Notes under the pieces: model-generated | Told to the model about the DNA's origin: nothing | The model's database searches: none | The model's input: only the letters and a program-made list of their open reading frames with translations | Position numbers and translations under genes: made by a program | Part shown: positions 28,801 through 37,446 of the stretch, one piece after another | How the letters are laid out: every line of letters begins with the position of its first letter | Numbering within the stretch: the first letter of the stretch is position 1 | Source of the DNA: Bacteroidota bacterium | Lineage (GTDB): Bacteria; Bacteroidota; Bacteroidia; Flavobacteriales_D; Crocinitomicaceae | Length of the DNA stretch: 64,000 bases | Direction of reading: 5' to 3' | Assembly (NCBI GenBank): GCA_016866255.1 | Contig: VGMY01000002.1 | Location: forward strand, 1-64,000

Positions 28801-29491
28801 CTCCATTCAAGCAAGCGCAGGCGGTTCTACGCCACCTTACCAATACAGCTTAAATAACGGACCTTCGCAAGCCTCGGGTCTTTTCAGCGGATTAGCTGCT
28901 GGGCAATACACGGTTACCGCGACGGATGCCAACGGCTGTCAAAATTCCCTCAACGTAACGGTAGTAGAACCCTCCTTGTTGACATTAAATCCTATGGCGG
29001 ACGTTCAAATTTGTTCGGGTGATTCGGTGCAATTGACGGCCTCTGCTTCGGGGGGTACGGCACCTTATACCTATGCTTGGATGGGCAGTGCGGGAACTGC
29101 TAGCTATTGGGCGGCACCCTTGGTATCATCAACGGTGGATATTACAGTGACGGATGCCAACGGTTGCACAGCAGGCGACTTGGTCACGGTGGCCATTGTA
29201 CCTTGTGGGAACATCGAAATTTTCATTCCCAACGTCTTTACGCCGAACGGTGATGGTCAAAACGATACGTATGGGATTCAATCGATTAACGCTTTAACCC
29301 AAGAAGCGGTTATTGTCAACCGTTGGGGCGAAGTTATGGCCGTATTGAACCAGTTGAATCAATTGTGGGATGGCACCACGGCCAACGGCAACGAAGCTTT
29401 GGAAGGGGTGTATTTCATGAAGTACCGCTTGACCGGGTTAGGAAGTGACGAGCAGCAGGGTCATGTGTTTTTTCACCTAAAACGTTACTAA
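25871..29491 (+). CDS. Large secreted adhesin-like protein with SprB-type repeats and T9SS type B (gliding motility-associated) C-terminus
   Basis: Repeats of the form GGTAPYTYQW...GLAAGTYTVTVTDANxC; C-terminus IPNVFTPNGDGQNDTYGI...VNRWGEV...WDGTTANG...GVYFMKY. Confidence 0.9.
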   Translation: MRRILCFFMLSVQLVLGQNTWKISYERPKCFIENQGQFDAYQNQQTGPIKFAADFGNAKVFFGEKGMKYFFMDADKISHKEGDSFKNTQEVKTLKDHKQWERTIGKYRYQYDEINASFLASNPTSIQGINPQQAYFSYTFKSADGTYHNKNEILGYEQIVYTNIVPGIDLKYSIHPSSGLKYALTVHPKADPSSFQLLFDRDLALVNQELTVETMFGTWVDHAPISFYEWADNATIPSSFKLLNERTMGFSVGEYDASQTLIIDPWTQLPSFTSNWDCVWECDKDAAGNIYAIGGVMPMQLLKYNSAGNLQWTYNTPYDTSNVWLGTLAVDNLGNSYITAGSVAAIQKINTSGTLVWDNPNPGGFLSNDEFWSISFNCDQSKLVVGGTGGSAFTLTASIYDIDVNTGNVTASQDVAQGSTFGIPPSIQEVRAICASPNGKYYFMTQDTVGAINQNLNACGGNPLIYKIDNSYDLGYKCENYRYDNAGICAIKANNAFYYTQNGTNVAKRNLQTGAIVTTSPIPGGANVSALGDFSVANSGLDLDNCGNVYVGSSTGVVKYDANLMQLATYPTNFKVYDVHVLNGGDIVAVGSTGTSSSNVRTGYVQTFAAAACAPLAMSCCDASICPVQNVCITDAPFQLTAATPGGTWSGPGVSAAGLFTPANAGVGNQTITYTLACGSESVSIVVSPCQGLTACVEANGSITVSGGVAPYTWAYYQAAQNTPITNQTECQNCGYTWFFGQCLNGLTPVNSCNSPAQWVNFANGNNAVAPNGAAQVQVTDAGGTVQVFTLANLAPCNPNPCPSITLTPSNIVNATCFGLTDGSANVSASGGTAPYTYQWMPGNLSGASQSGLAAGTYTVTVTDANLCTGDTTLVITSPPQIQVNTLNVTGTQCGSANGAIDISVSGGSGNYSYAWNPNAGSSASIQNLAGGNYSVLVTDLANGCSNTLQINVPTLGGPVLNNPVLTPALCFGASNGSIQASAGGSTPPYQYSLNNGPSQASGLFSGLAAGQYTVTATDANGCQNSLNVTVVEPSLLTLNPMADVQICSGDSVQLTASASGGTAPYTYAWMGSAGTASYWAAPLVSSTVDITVTDANGCTAGDLVTVAIVPCGNIEIFIPNVFTPNGDGQNDTYGIQSINALTQEAVIVNRWGEVMAVLNQLNQLWDGTTANGNEALEGVYFMKYRLTGLGSDEQQGHVFFHLKRY

Positions 29492-29536
29492 TAAATGAAC
29501 TTTTATTCCCTTTAATGGGTTATTTTTACATCCAAT

Positions 29537-30070
29537 ATGATGAAAAATTTAGTAATTCTTCTCTTTGTATCGATGAACGCTTGGATTGTTGCTCAAGACG
29601 TGCATGAATTGGCCAGAACCGGTACCGTTGAACAGATGAAGGCATGCTTGGATAAAGACTCTATGGCGCTTAACCGATTGTCGGATCGCGGAATAACCCC
29701 CTTCATTTTGGCCTGTTACCGGGGAAATAATGAAGTAGCGAAGTACTTGATCACCCAGGGAGCCGATGTTACCTATTGCGCTGCGGAAGGATCGGCGATT
29801 TACGGAATGATTTTTAAGGACAACGTGGAAATGTTGGACTACATTTTAGCCCTAGGATACTCTCCTAACGACACTTGCCAATTTGAGCAATTTGGAACGC
29901 CCTTGCACATGGCTATGAGTCTTAAACGCTATGAAATTGTTAGAAGTTTACTTCGTTACAAAGCGAATACCTCAATACCGGATCAACAAGGAAGGAGCTT
30001 GAGAGAACTCTTAAAATTCTATAAAGATGAACAACTTAGCCAACAATTTAAACCTTATGAGAAAGAATAA
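29537..30070 (+). CDS. Ankyrin repeat protein, exported
   Basis: Signal peptide MMKNLVILLFVSMNAWIVAQ; ankyrin units GITPFILACYRGNNEVAKYLITQGADV and GTPLHMAMSLKRYEIVRSLLRYKANTS. Confidence 0.8.
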   Translation: MMKNLVILLFVSMNAWIVAQDVHELARTGTVEQMKACLDKDSMALNRLSDRGITPFILACYRGNNEVAKYLITQGADVTYCAAEGSAIYGMIFKDNVEMLDYILALGYSPNDTCQFEQFGTPLHMAMSLKRYEIVRSLLRYKANTSIPDQQGRSLRELLKFYKDEQLSQQFKPYEKE

Positions 30071-31727
30071 TTTGCTGTTATTATTTACGTTTGTAGTCGG
30101 CACCTTTTTGGCCCAAAACTACACTACCGGGGTCGTAAATCTGTCCTCAACCGCAGGACTAGCGATGACCGCTAAATTGGACCTTGGACCCAACGTAACC
30201 TTAACGGTGACAGGGCCTTCAACGCGTTGGTTTTCTCTTGGATTTAATGCAGCCTCCATGGCAGCCGGAACCGACGTAGTTGGAGTCCATACCGCCGGAG
30301 CATTGACGTCTTTTGACGCGCATCTTACTGGATATAGCGCACCTGCAACAGACGCACAACAAAATTGGACGATTACTTCAGATCAAGTCGCGGGTGGGGT
30401 GCGAACCATCATAGCAACGCGAGCTCTGAGCACCGGCGACCCGAACGATTACACGTTTACGGCAGCAGCGGGAACCCTCTCTTTGATTTGGGCTCGTGCC
30501 AACACCAATTCCTTCAATTATTCCTACCATGGAAACACCAATCGGGGAATCACCACGGCTACTTTGACCCTGGTTCCTGTAACCCCACCACCCACAGGAT
30601 CAGCAAATCAAACCTATTGTGCCGGTGCAACGGTTGCTCAATTGGCAGCGGTTGGGTCGAACATACAATGGTATGCCAACGCTTCGGGAGGAAGTCCACT
30701 GGCTGGAGGAACTCCTTTGGTCAATGGGGCCACTTATCACGCATCTCAAACAGTTGGAGGGCTCGAATCGCAAAATCGGCTTGCTGTAACGGTTAGTATT
30801 ATCAATCCCCCTGTTCAGGCGCCCATCTTTGTCAACACGCCAGCGAGCGTGTGCAGCAATAGTACTTCCATTATCTTTATTGTGAACAACGTCAGCGGTG
30901 CCACACAGTACAATTGGTCCAATCAAGGAGTACAAGGCACCACGGTACAGCCAAGTATTTCTTACCCTGTCATCGCGGGTGTGAACTCCGTAACGGTAAC
31001 GGTCAACGCTTCGAACCAGTGCGGTCAAGGACCATCGGCCTCGCAAACGGTGTTGATCAATGAGGCTTATAACAGTTTGTTGGTGGAAACGGCCTGCGAT
31101 ACTTTTATTTGGAACAATCAAGCCTACACAAACAGTGGAACGTATACCTATCAAGGAACAACGGTTGCCGGGTGCGATTCAGTGGTCAACTTACAATTAA
31201 CAGTGTTGAATGGAAGTACTATAGAATTTGAAGTTTCTCAATGTACTCCTTTCACCTTAAATGGTATAACATACAACCAAACGGGCACGTACCAACAGAC
31301 ACTTACCTCAGTTTTAGGTTGCGACTCAGTGGTCACCGTTGATTTTACACTAGACCCTTCTTATGATACAAGTTTCGATACGACCGTAACGGGAAGTTTT
31401 GTGTGGAACAATCAAACCTACATGCAAAGCGGTGCATACACACAAAATCTGATAACGGTTAACGGGTGCGACAGCACCGTAACGGTGAATTTGACGGTAT
31501 TTACCGGATCGCTTAACGAAAGCGATGCGCCCTTAACGATTCCTACCTTGGTGCAGCGTGGCTCAGAAGTGACCTTACCTGAAGGAGCGTGGAATTTATG
31601 GGATTATAACGGTCGTTTAGTTTTGGAGGTTGATCCTTCAACCAATAACCTAAGAATGAACGTAGCACCAGGTTTTTATTTGCTTCGAAGTTCGAGAAAA
31701 GCGATAAAAATTATGGTAGTGGAGTAG
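30057..31727 (+). CDS. DOMON-like domain protein with T9SS type A tail
   Basis: Preferred start MRKNNLLLLFTFVVGTFLAQ. WFSLGFNAASMAAGTDVV...DAQQNWTITS...TGDPNDYTF...IWARAN...SYHGNTNRG resembles DOMON. C-terminus GFYLLRSSRKAIKIMVVE. Confidence 0.7.
   Translation: MRKNNLLLLFTFVVGTFLAQNYTTGVVNLSSTAGLAMTAKLDLGPNVTLTVTGPSTRWFSLGFNAASMAAGTDVVGVHTAGALTSFDAHLTGYSAPATDAQQNWTITSDQVAGGVRTIIATRALSTGDPNDYTFTAAAGTLSLIWARANTNSFNYSYHGNTNRGITTATLTLVPVTPPPTGSANQTYCAGATVAQLAAVGSNIQWYANASGGSPLAGGTPLVNGATYHASQTVGGLESQNRLAVTVSIINPPVQAPIFVNTPASVCSNSTSIIFIVNNVSGATQYNWSNQGVQGTTVQPSISYPVIAGVNSVTVTVNASNQCGQGPSASQTVLINEAYNSLLVETACDTFIWNNQAYTNSGTYTYQGTTVAGCDSVVNLQLTVLNGSTIEFEVSQCTPFTLNGITYNQTGTYQQTLTSVLGCDSVVTVDFTLDPSYDTSFDTTVTGSFVWNNQTYMQSGAYTQNLITVNGCDSTVTVNLTVFTGSLNESDAPLTIPTLVQRGSEVTLPEGAWNLWDYNGRLVLEVDPSTNNLRMNVAPGFYLLRSSRKAIKIMVVE
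31090..31505 (+). repeat. Three tandem ~40-aa repeats encoded in the DOMON-like protein
   Basis: ACDTFIWNNQAYTNSGTYTYQGTTVAGCDSVVNLQLTV / CTPFTLNGITYNQTGTYQQTLTSVLGCDSVVTVDFTL / TGSFVWNNQTYMQSGAYTQNLITVNGCDSTVTVNLTV. Confidence 0.85.
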
Positions 31728-31780
31728 GCTTCTATTTGTCTTAAAGGTATTATGAGAATTCGAAGGTCACTGCATGAAGC

Positions 31781-32050
31781 TCACAACGAATATCGAAGCG
31801 CCATCTGGCAAGGTCTGCCATAATACTCGGTGGTCAAATTTCTCCAAGGTTCGCCTAAGTATTTTCTTTCGGAAGCATTCAGTAAGTTGCTGCTTTGTGC
31901 TTCGAGTTCCCAATGTTCATTTCAACGATAGCCTGCTGTAAACCCTAACCGATAGGTTTCGTTCATATAGGTATCAAAAGCACTGCTAATTGTGGACTAA
32001 TTCTCAAGGTTTGTTCTTAGGGTGAAGAATTTCGCGTGAACCACATGCTC
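31781..32050 (-). pseudogene. Relic of the C-terminal beta-barrel of a TonB-dependent receptor
   Basis: One minus frame reads VVHAKFFTLRTNLEN*STISSAFDTYMNETYRLGFTAGYR*NEHWELEAQSSNLLNASERKYLGEPWRNLTTEYYGRPCQMALRYSL*, with two internal stops. Confidence 0.65.
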
Positions 32051-32099
32051 AGAAACCCCTTTTGAAAGACTCTACGTATGAAAACTAGAAAACAAGGCC

Positions 32100-32894
32100 T
32101 TACTCATTGCACTGGATAGCGTAGTTGGTTTTAAGATGGTTTTTAACGCAGTCGGCTCTCCTACCTGAATAGGGATGAGTATTTAATAGGGATGTAATAC
32201 TTTGATTCTCTTTTCCTTCTTTGGCTTGCATACGTTTCCAAAGTGAGATGGTTTGGCACGTTTGATAGCCGGTATTTCTGGCTAAATCTACTCCCCACAT
32301 GTCGCAATGTGCTTCATTCTTTTGGTTGAAAGAAAGGGTTAAAATATTTGCAACGAATACGCTAAACTTACCGAAATGTTTACCGATATATTTATCGTAT
32401 GTTTTACTTTTTGCGATATTATCACGAATATGTCCTAATTCGTTGTGGGCTATTTCGTGTGCTAAGATAGCCGCCATTTCGTGTTTATCTTTGCAAAATT
32501 TATACATTCCTTTAGTAAAAAATATTTTACCTCCTGCTGTAAAGGCATTAACCATGGGATCATCGATGTAATAAATTTGATAGGTAAACCCTCTCGGTTT
32601 CTGAATTTTAAGTTTCAATTTATTGAGGATTCCACGAAGTAAGTCGATTTCAGCTCCCGAGGAAATAAAGGTGTACTCCTTTTTACACTCGTCCAATACT
32701 TGTAATCCTACGTTAATTTCCTCGGTAAAAGTCGCTTCAACTCCAAGCGTTGAAATTATTTCTTTTTCCCAGTCCGCAAGCCAAATGGTGGTTGAACTTT
32801 CCAAACACGAAAAGTCATAGGTAATCTTTTTTTTCGTTTGAGCATTGAGGTGAGCTTTCAACAAAAAAATACCTACCAATAGGATATATTTCAT
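32100..32894 (-). CDS. M48-family metallopeptidase
   Basis: AAILAHEIAHNELGH zinc motif; signal peptide. Confidence 0.85.
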   Translation of the reverse strand: MKYILLVGIFLLKAHLNAQTKKKITYDFSCLESSTTIWLADWEKEIISTLGVEATFTEEINVGLQVLDECKKEYTFISSGAEIDLLRGILNKLKLKIQKPRGFTYQIYYIDDPMVNAFTAGGKIFFTKGMYKFCKDKHEMAAILAHEIAHNELGHIRDNIAKSKTYDKYIGKHFGKFSVFVANILTLSFNQKNEAHCDMWGVDLARNTGYQTCQTISLWKRMQAKEGKENQSITSLLNTHPYSGRRADCVKNHLKTNYAIQCNE

Positions 32895-32939
32895 GGAGCA
32901 TAAAATTAAAACTTTACAGGACTCGAAATCTGCGAACTT

Positions 32940-34745
32940 TTAGGTTTTAACAAATCGCACCTTGAATGGGCAGTTATCGCTACCAAATACCAAGTAATAA
33001 CTGCCGGATGGGAGTTGCTGAATATCTACCGAGGTAATGGTTGTTCCGTTTTCCCAAGCACTTGTAGAATGCTGAAGAGGAATCGTGGTTCCATCCGATG
33101 CAACTGCGTAGAACGTGTCGAAGGGAATTTGATGAGTCTGCAGTTTAATTAAGTCGGCACTTGGATTAGGATATAACCCCAATATTACGCCTTTTGAAAC
33201 ATCTTCTATCCCGACAAAAAATCGGCTGCAAGGTCCTGCCAAGGCTTGAGGGAAAGTCCCATGACCAATAGCTGGTGCATTGGCCAAGGTTAGCGCATTG
33301 CTGCCCGCATTCGTAACATACGATTTAACGCAGCTGCTGGTTGGATCCATCTGGTTGATGGTAGCTACATTGTACCAATCGCCCTGTACTTGTTGAGGCG
33401 TGATATCCACTAGAATAAACCCTTTTTTGGTGAGTTCTACGTATTTGATGTGCGGATTTTGAACGGTGATGAGGGCTGATAAATTGATGGGAGAACCAGG
33501 AGAAGTAACGCTTGGTGTTACCATTTCCACTCCAACCGAAGTATTTCCATTTTTCAGGTCCAAAGCCCAACTGGTATGAATGTCTCCTGTGAGTACCACC
33601 GTATTCTCAATGTTGTTAGCGGAAAGATGGTCAAATAATTTCTGGCGTTCTGCAGGGTAACCGTCCCAAGAGTCTGTATTGACGGGATTTCCAAGCAATT
33701 CTACGGCCCCTACCATGACTTGATTTCCTATGATTTTCCAAGGTTGGGTCGTTGTGCTTAGTTCATTTTTAAACCAATTGAGTTGCGTTGCGCCAAGTAG
33801 GGTTCTACTCGTGTCTGCAAAGTTCGGATCGTTCGCTCCCAGTTGTTCTTCTCGTCCCTCCAAACGCGTATCCAGCATGATGATTTTGGCAAGATCTCCC
33901 AGTTCGAAGGTTCGGAAAATTTCCTGATTTCCCGGAGCTTTCGGACGAATGGGAATCCATTCAAAGTAGGCGCGTTTTCCCGCTTCCATGCGCAGGTTCC
34001 AAGGACCTTCGTTGGCTTGATGGTTTCCTGCACCCCCGCTGTAAGCATCGTTCGCTGTTTCGTGGTCATCCCAAATGCAGATCCATGGAAAGTTTTGGTG
34101 CAATTTCCGCAAGGCATAATCCAATCGGTACGAATTATACCGTAAGCGGTATTCGTTCAGTTCCGTTATCTCCACGGCAGGCTCCCACGTACGATCCACG
34201 TTGGCATTTGGTCCAAATCCTTGGGTTTCGTATTCGTAGATGTAATCGCCGAGCATGAGCACTGCATCCACATCGTTGCGCAGGGCAATGGCGTCGTAGG
34301 CATTAAAATACCCAGACTCTAAACTGGCACAAGATACCACTGCGAGGCGCATGTTGTCCACATTTCCAACGGGCAAGGTTTTGGTTCTCCCAACCAAACT
34401 GTAGGCACCATTATGTTCGAATTCATAGTAGTAAAATGTATTGGGATTGAGACCCGTAACATCGATTTTTACGGTGAAGTCTTTGGTGGAATCGGTGCTA
34501 TACGTGCCGTTGGCAACCACATTCGTGAATTGATCATCTGTGGCGACGTGGTAGGTACCCGTTAAAGTTTGACCGTAATCCACCGGAGTAACCCGTGTCC
34601 AGATAATTACACAATCGCTCAAGGGGTCGCCCGAGGCTACGCCGTGGTAAAAGGGTGCAATGCACTCTTGAGGGGTAACGCTGGTTTGGGCCTTCAAGTG
34701 GCCCAAAAGTAATAGCGTTGATATGGCTAAAAGTTTGATTTTCAA
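32940..34745 (-). CDS. PhoD-like alkaline phosphatase with T9SS tail
   Basis: GVASGDPLSDCVIIWTRVTP, MLGDYIYEY, CIWDDHETANDAYSGG, VVLTGDIHTSWA; C-terminal GLYPNPSADLIKLQ. Confidence 0.9.
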   Translation of the reverse strand: MKIKLLAISTLLLLGHLKAQTSVTPQECIAPFYHGVASGDPLSDCVIIWTRVTPVDYGQTLTGTYHVATDDQFTNVVANGTYSTDSTKDFTVKIDVTGLNPNTFYYYEFEHNGAYSLVGRTKTLPVGNVDNMRLAVVSCASLESGYFNAYDAIALRNDVDAVLMLGDYIYEYETQGFGPNANVDRTWEPAVEITELNEYRLRYNSYRLDYALRKLHQNFPWICIWDDHETANDAYSGGAGNHQANEGPWNLRMEAGKRAYFEWIPIRPKAPGNQEIFRTFELGDLAKIIMLDTRLEGREEQLGANDPNFADTSRTLLGATQLNWFKNELSTTTQPWKIIGNQVMVGAVELLGNPVNTDSWDGYPAERQKLFDHLSANNIENTVVLTGDIHTSWALDLKNGNTSVGVEMVTPSVTSPGSPINLSALITVQNPHIKYVELTKKGFILVDITPQQVQGDWYNVATINQMDPTSSCVKSYVTNAGSNALTLANAPAIGHGTFPQALAGPCSRFFVGIEDVSKGVILGLYPNPSADLIKLQTHQIPFDTFYAVASDGTTIPLQHSTSAWENGTTITSVDIQQLPSGSYYLVFGSDNCPFKVRFVKT

Positions 34746-34911
34746 GATGAGTAGGTTTGTTCGTTCAAAAATACTGACTTTATCAATGAAAAATGTGCTA
34801 GAGGGTATCGAAATTCGATATTTAACGGAAGTTTAAACACTTCATTTTTTTGATTTAACGTTGGGGTGCTTAGAACACCATAGAATCATTAAAATCCATT
34901 ATTTTTAAGCC

Positions 34912-35838
34912 ATGGAAACGGAAAAATCGACGGATGAAATTGGCTTTGGCACTAAAAATTATACCTCCAATACACGGTACCTGAACCCCGACGGTTCCTT
35001 TAACATACAGCGGAAAGGAAAGCACTTTTGGGAGAATTTCGACGGGTATCACTTACTCATTACCATGCCGACAGGCAAGTTTTTATCGGTAGTAATTTTC
35101 GGTTACGTCGTCATCAATACCCTTTTTGCCATGATGTACATGGCCATTGGCGTTGAGCATTTTGGTAATTTAAAACCTACGACGTGGTTCAACGATTTCA
35201 TGCAGTTGTTTTTTTTCAGTGCCCAGACCTTTACCACCGTAGGCTATGGACATCTTTACCCTAAAGGAAACCTGGCAGGGTTGGTTGCAACGGTAGAAGC
35301 GGCCCTAGGTTTAATGGGTTTTGCCTTAGCAACCGGTATTCTTTATGCCAGGTTTTCACGGCCACAAAGCCTATTTTTATTCAGCCGAAACATACTTATT
35401 TCTCCCTACAAAGAAGGCAATGCTCTGATGTTTCGATTGACTAATCCCAAGAAAAATGAATTAATTGAAGCGGAAGTCCAGGTCGTTTTATCCATGGTTG
35501 ATGAATCAACAGGTCGCCGTTTTTTTCGACCTCTAGACTTAGAGCTTAAGAAAATTAATTTTTTAGCCCTCACCTGGACGGTGGTTCATCCCTTGAACGA
35601 CGAAAGTCCACTTCACCTTTTTAGCATGGAGGATTATCAAAGAGTCGATGCGGAATTTCTCATTTTCATCAAAGCGATTGACGATACCTACGAACAAATG
35701 GTTCATTCCAGGCATTCCTACACCTTTGCTGATCTTGTCCCTAATGCGAAATTTAAACCCATGGTGCCACGTGCTAACGGGAAAGGAAAAATCATGTTAA
35801 ACATTCATGAAATTCACGAATACGATCCAATAGGTTAA
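34912..35838 (+). CDS. Inward-rectifier-type K+ channel (KirBac-like)
   Basis: Pore FFFSAQTFTTVGYGHLYPKG between TM helices; C-terminal Kir domain (LFLFSRNILISPYKEGNALMFRLTN). Confidence 0.85.
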   Translation: METEKSTDEIGFGTKNYTSNTRYLNPDGSFNIQRKGKHFWENFDGYHLLITMPTGKFLSVVIFGYVVINTLFAMMYMAIGVEHFGNLKPTTWFNDFMQLFFFSAQTFTTVGYGHLYPKGNLAGLVATVEAALGLMGFALATGILYARFSRPQSLFLFSRNILISPYKEGNALMFRLTNPKKNELIEAEVQVVLSMVDESTGRRFFRPLDLELKKINFLALTWTVVHPLNDESPLHLFSMEDYQRVDAEFLIFIKAIDDTYEQMVHSRHSYTFADLVPNAKFKPMVPRANGKGKIMLNIHEIHEYDPIG

Positions 35839-35848
35839 GCGTTCGATC

Positions 35849-36745
35849 TTACACTACCAACATTTCATGTCGGAATAAGGATCTCTGAAAATCAATATCT
35901 ATGCGCCCGAGGAATAAGCCTGCCCATCCTGTTTGGTTGATCAATACCGGCTGTTTATCGCGGTTTTCCGTGAACAAGGGTTTTTCCAAAAAGGTATGGG
36001 TATGTCCGCCGAGTATGAGGTGAATGTTGCTGCTTTGGGCAGCCAATACCTTATCCGATACTTGATTCGAGGCATATTCAAACCCTAAATGCGATAAACA
36101 TACGATAAGGTCACAGCGCTGTTCCTTTAAGTGCTTGGCCGTATCGTTGGCTACCTGCACCGGATCAAGGTAATTCATTCCTCCGTAATTGGCTTTTCCT
36201 GCCAAGCCATCAAGATTTACCCCAACGCCAAATAATCCGATACGAAGCCCACCTTTCTTAAGAATTAAATGAGGTAGGGTTGCGCCTTCGAGGAGGGTGT
36301 TGTTAAAATCGTAGTTGCTGCAAAGGAAGGGGAAATTGGCATGTTGCTGTGCCTTTTTAAATCCGTCTAATCCGATGTCGAAATCGTGATTACCCATGGT
36401 CGAAGCATCGTATTGCAAGGCGCTCATGAGTTTCATTTCGAGCACCCCGTGGTATTTGTTGAAGTAGGGTGTACCTTGAAAAATATCGCCTGAATCCAAG
36501 AGCAATACATGCTCCTCTTCCGAGCGGATTTTTTCAATCAAGGCGGCTCGTTTTGCTACCCCACCCATTCCCGGATACTTCGAATGCGACATCGGAAAAG
36601 GATCGATGTTCGAATGCGTATCGTTGGTGTGGAGGATAGTTAGTTTTTTGCCTCTTGCGATGGTTTGAGCCCGTAAATCTAGGCTTCCGCTCAAAACGCC
36701 CAGAGTGACCAAGCCTGTGGTTTCAATAAATCGTCTTCGGTTCAT
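35849..36745 (-). CDS. Metallophosphatase (5'-nucleotidase N-terminal catalytic domain), Tat-like leader
   Basis: MNRRRFIETTGLVTLG leader; LHTNDTHSNI, LLLDSGDIFQGT, MGNHDFDIG, LGGHTHTF. Confidence 0.9.
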   Translation of the reverse strand: MNRRRFIETTGLVTLGVLSGSLDLRAQTIARGKKLTILHTNDTHSNIDPFPMSHSKYPGMGGVAKRAALIEKIRSEEEHVLLLDSGDIFQGTPYFNKYHGVLEMKLMSALQYDASTMGNHDFDIGLDGFKKAQQHANFPFLCSNYDFNNTLLEGATLPHLILKKGGLRIGLFGVGVNLDGLAGKANYGGMNYLDPVQVANDTAKHLKEQRCDLIVCLSHLGFEYASNQVSDKVLAAQSSNIHLILGGHTHTFLEKPLFTENRDKQPVLINQTGWAGLFLGRIDIDFQRSLFRHEMLVV

Positions 36746-37446
36746 GGAATGTAGCGCTTTTCGGTTCGGTTGGAAAGGGTTCCTTGCTGTTTTACTGCTT
36801 GGATGAAAACGTCGCGTAGGTTGTGCTGACTAACGCTTACCGACTCCGGTTGCAGGAAAAAGGTCATTTTATCGCCTCCATAAGCCAGATAATCCGAGGT
36901 GATGAAGGTAATGTGGGTGTGTTCCGGTAATAAGTTACCTACCATTAATTTGCCTTTTTCAAAACGTGCATTGGATAGGGCAACGCCTTTGGCTTGTTGC
37001 GATAAGTTTTTTTCAATATCGGGTATCCGTTCCACCGGTAATCGAACCCATGCTACCACATTATCGAAAGGCATGAGCTTGTAGAGATCTCCGACCGTTA
37101 TGTCTCCGCGGTTAATGCTCGACCTTAATCCTCCGGCATTCAGCAGTACCACTACTGGCTCCCGCATTTTAACTGCCTGCGTCTCTTGCTGCAATAGGGC
37201 ATCTGCCACCCAGTTCATTAAATTCGAGTTGGGATAGCTCAGGTCAAAACTCGTGTCTGCGCGGCCAATGACCTCTCCCATTTCTGCGGTTAAACTGTCG
37301 GAATAGGGCTGAATGATGGAACTTATCTCCAGTTTGGTAGGGTAGCCCTGATCTAAACCTACGTTTTTGGTGCCGCCTTGCAAGCTGATTTTTTGGGAGC
37401 ATGCTCCAAGTACTAATAACCAAAATGGTAAGCGAAGTGGACGCAT
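36742..37446 (-). CDS. 5'-nucleotidase C-terminal domain protein, probable lipoprotein
   Basis: Lipobox-like LLVLGACS; LNAGGLRSSINRGDITVGDLYKLMPFDN typical of 5'-nucleotidase C-terminal domains. Confidence 0.85.
   Translation of the reverse strand: MRPLRLPFWLLVLGACSQKISLQGGTKNVGLDQGYPTKLEISSIIQPYSDSLTAEMGEVIGRADTSFDLSYPNSNLMNWVADALLQQETQAVKMREPVVVLLNAGGLRSSINRGDITVGDLYKLMPFDNVVAWVRLPVERIPDIEKNLSQQAKGVALSNARFEKGKLMVGNLLPEHTHITFITSDYLAYGGDKMTFFLQPESVSVSQHNLRDVFIQAVKQQGTLSNRTEKRYIP

Noticed and set aside
30600-31154. 184-aa minus-strand ORF inside the DOMON-like gene
   Set aside because: Antisense to a repeat-rich coding sequence; length is explained by reading-frame bias.
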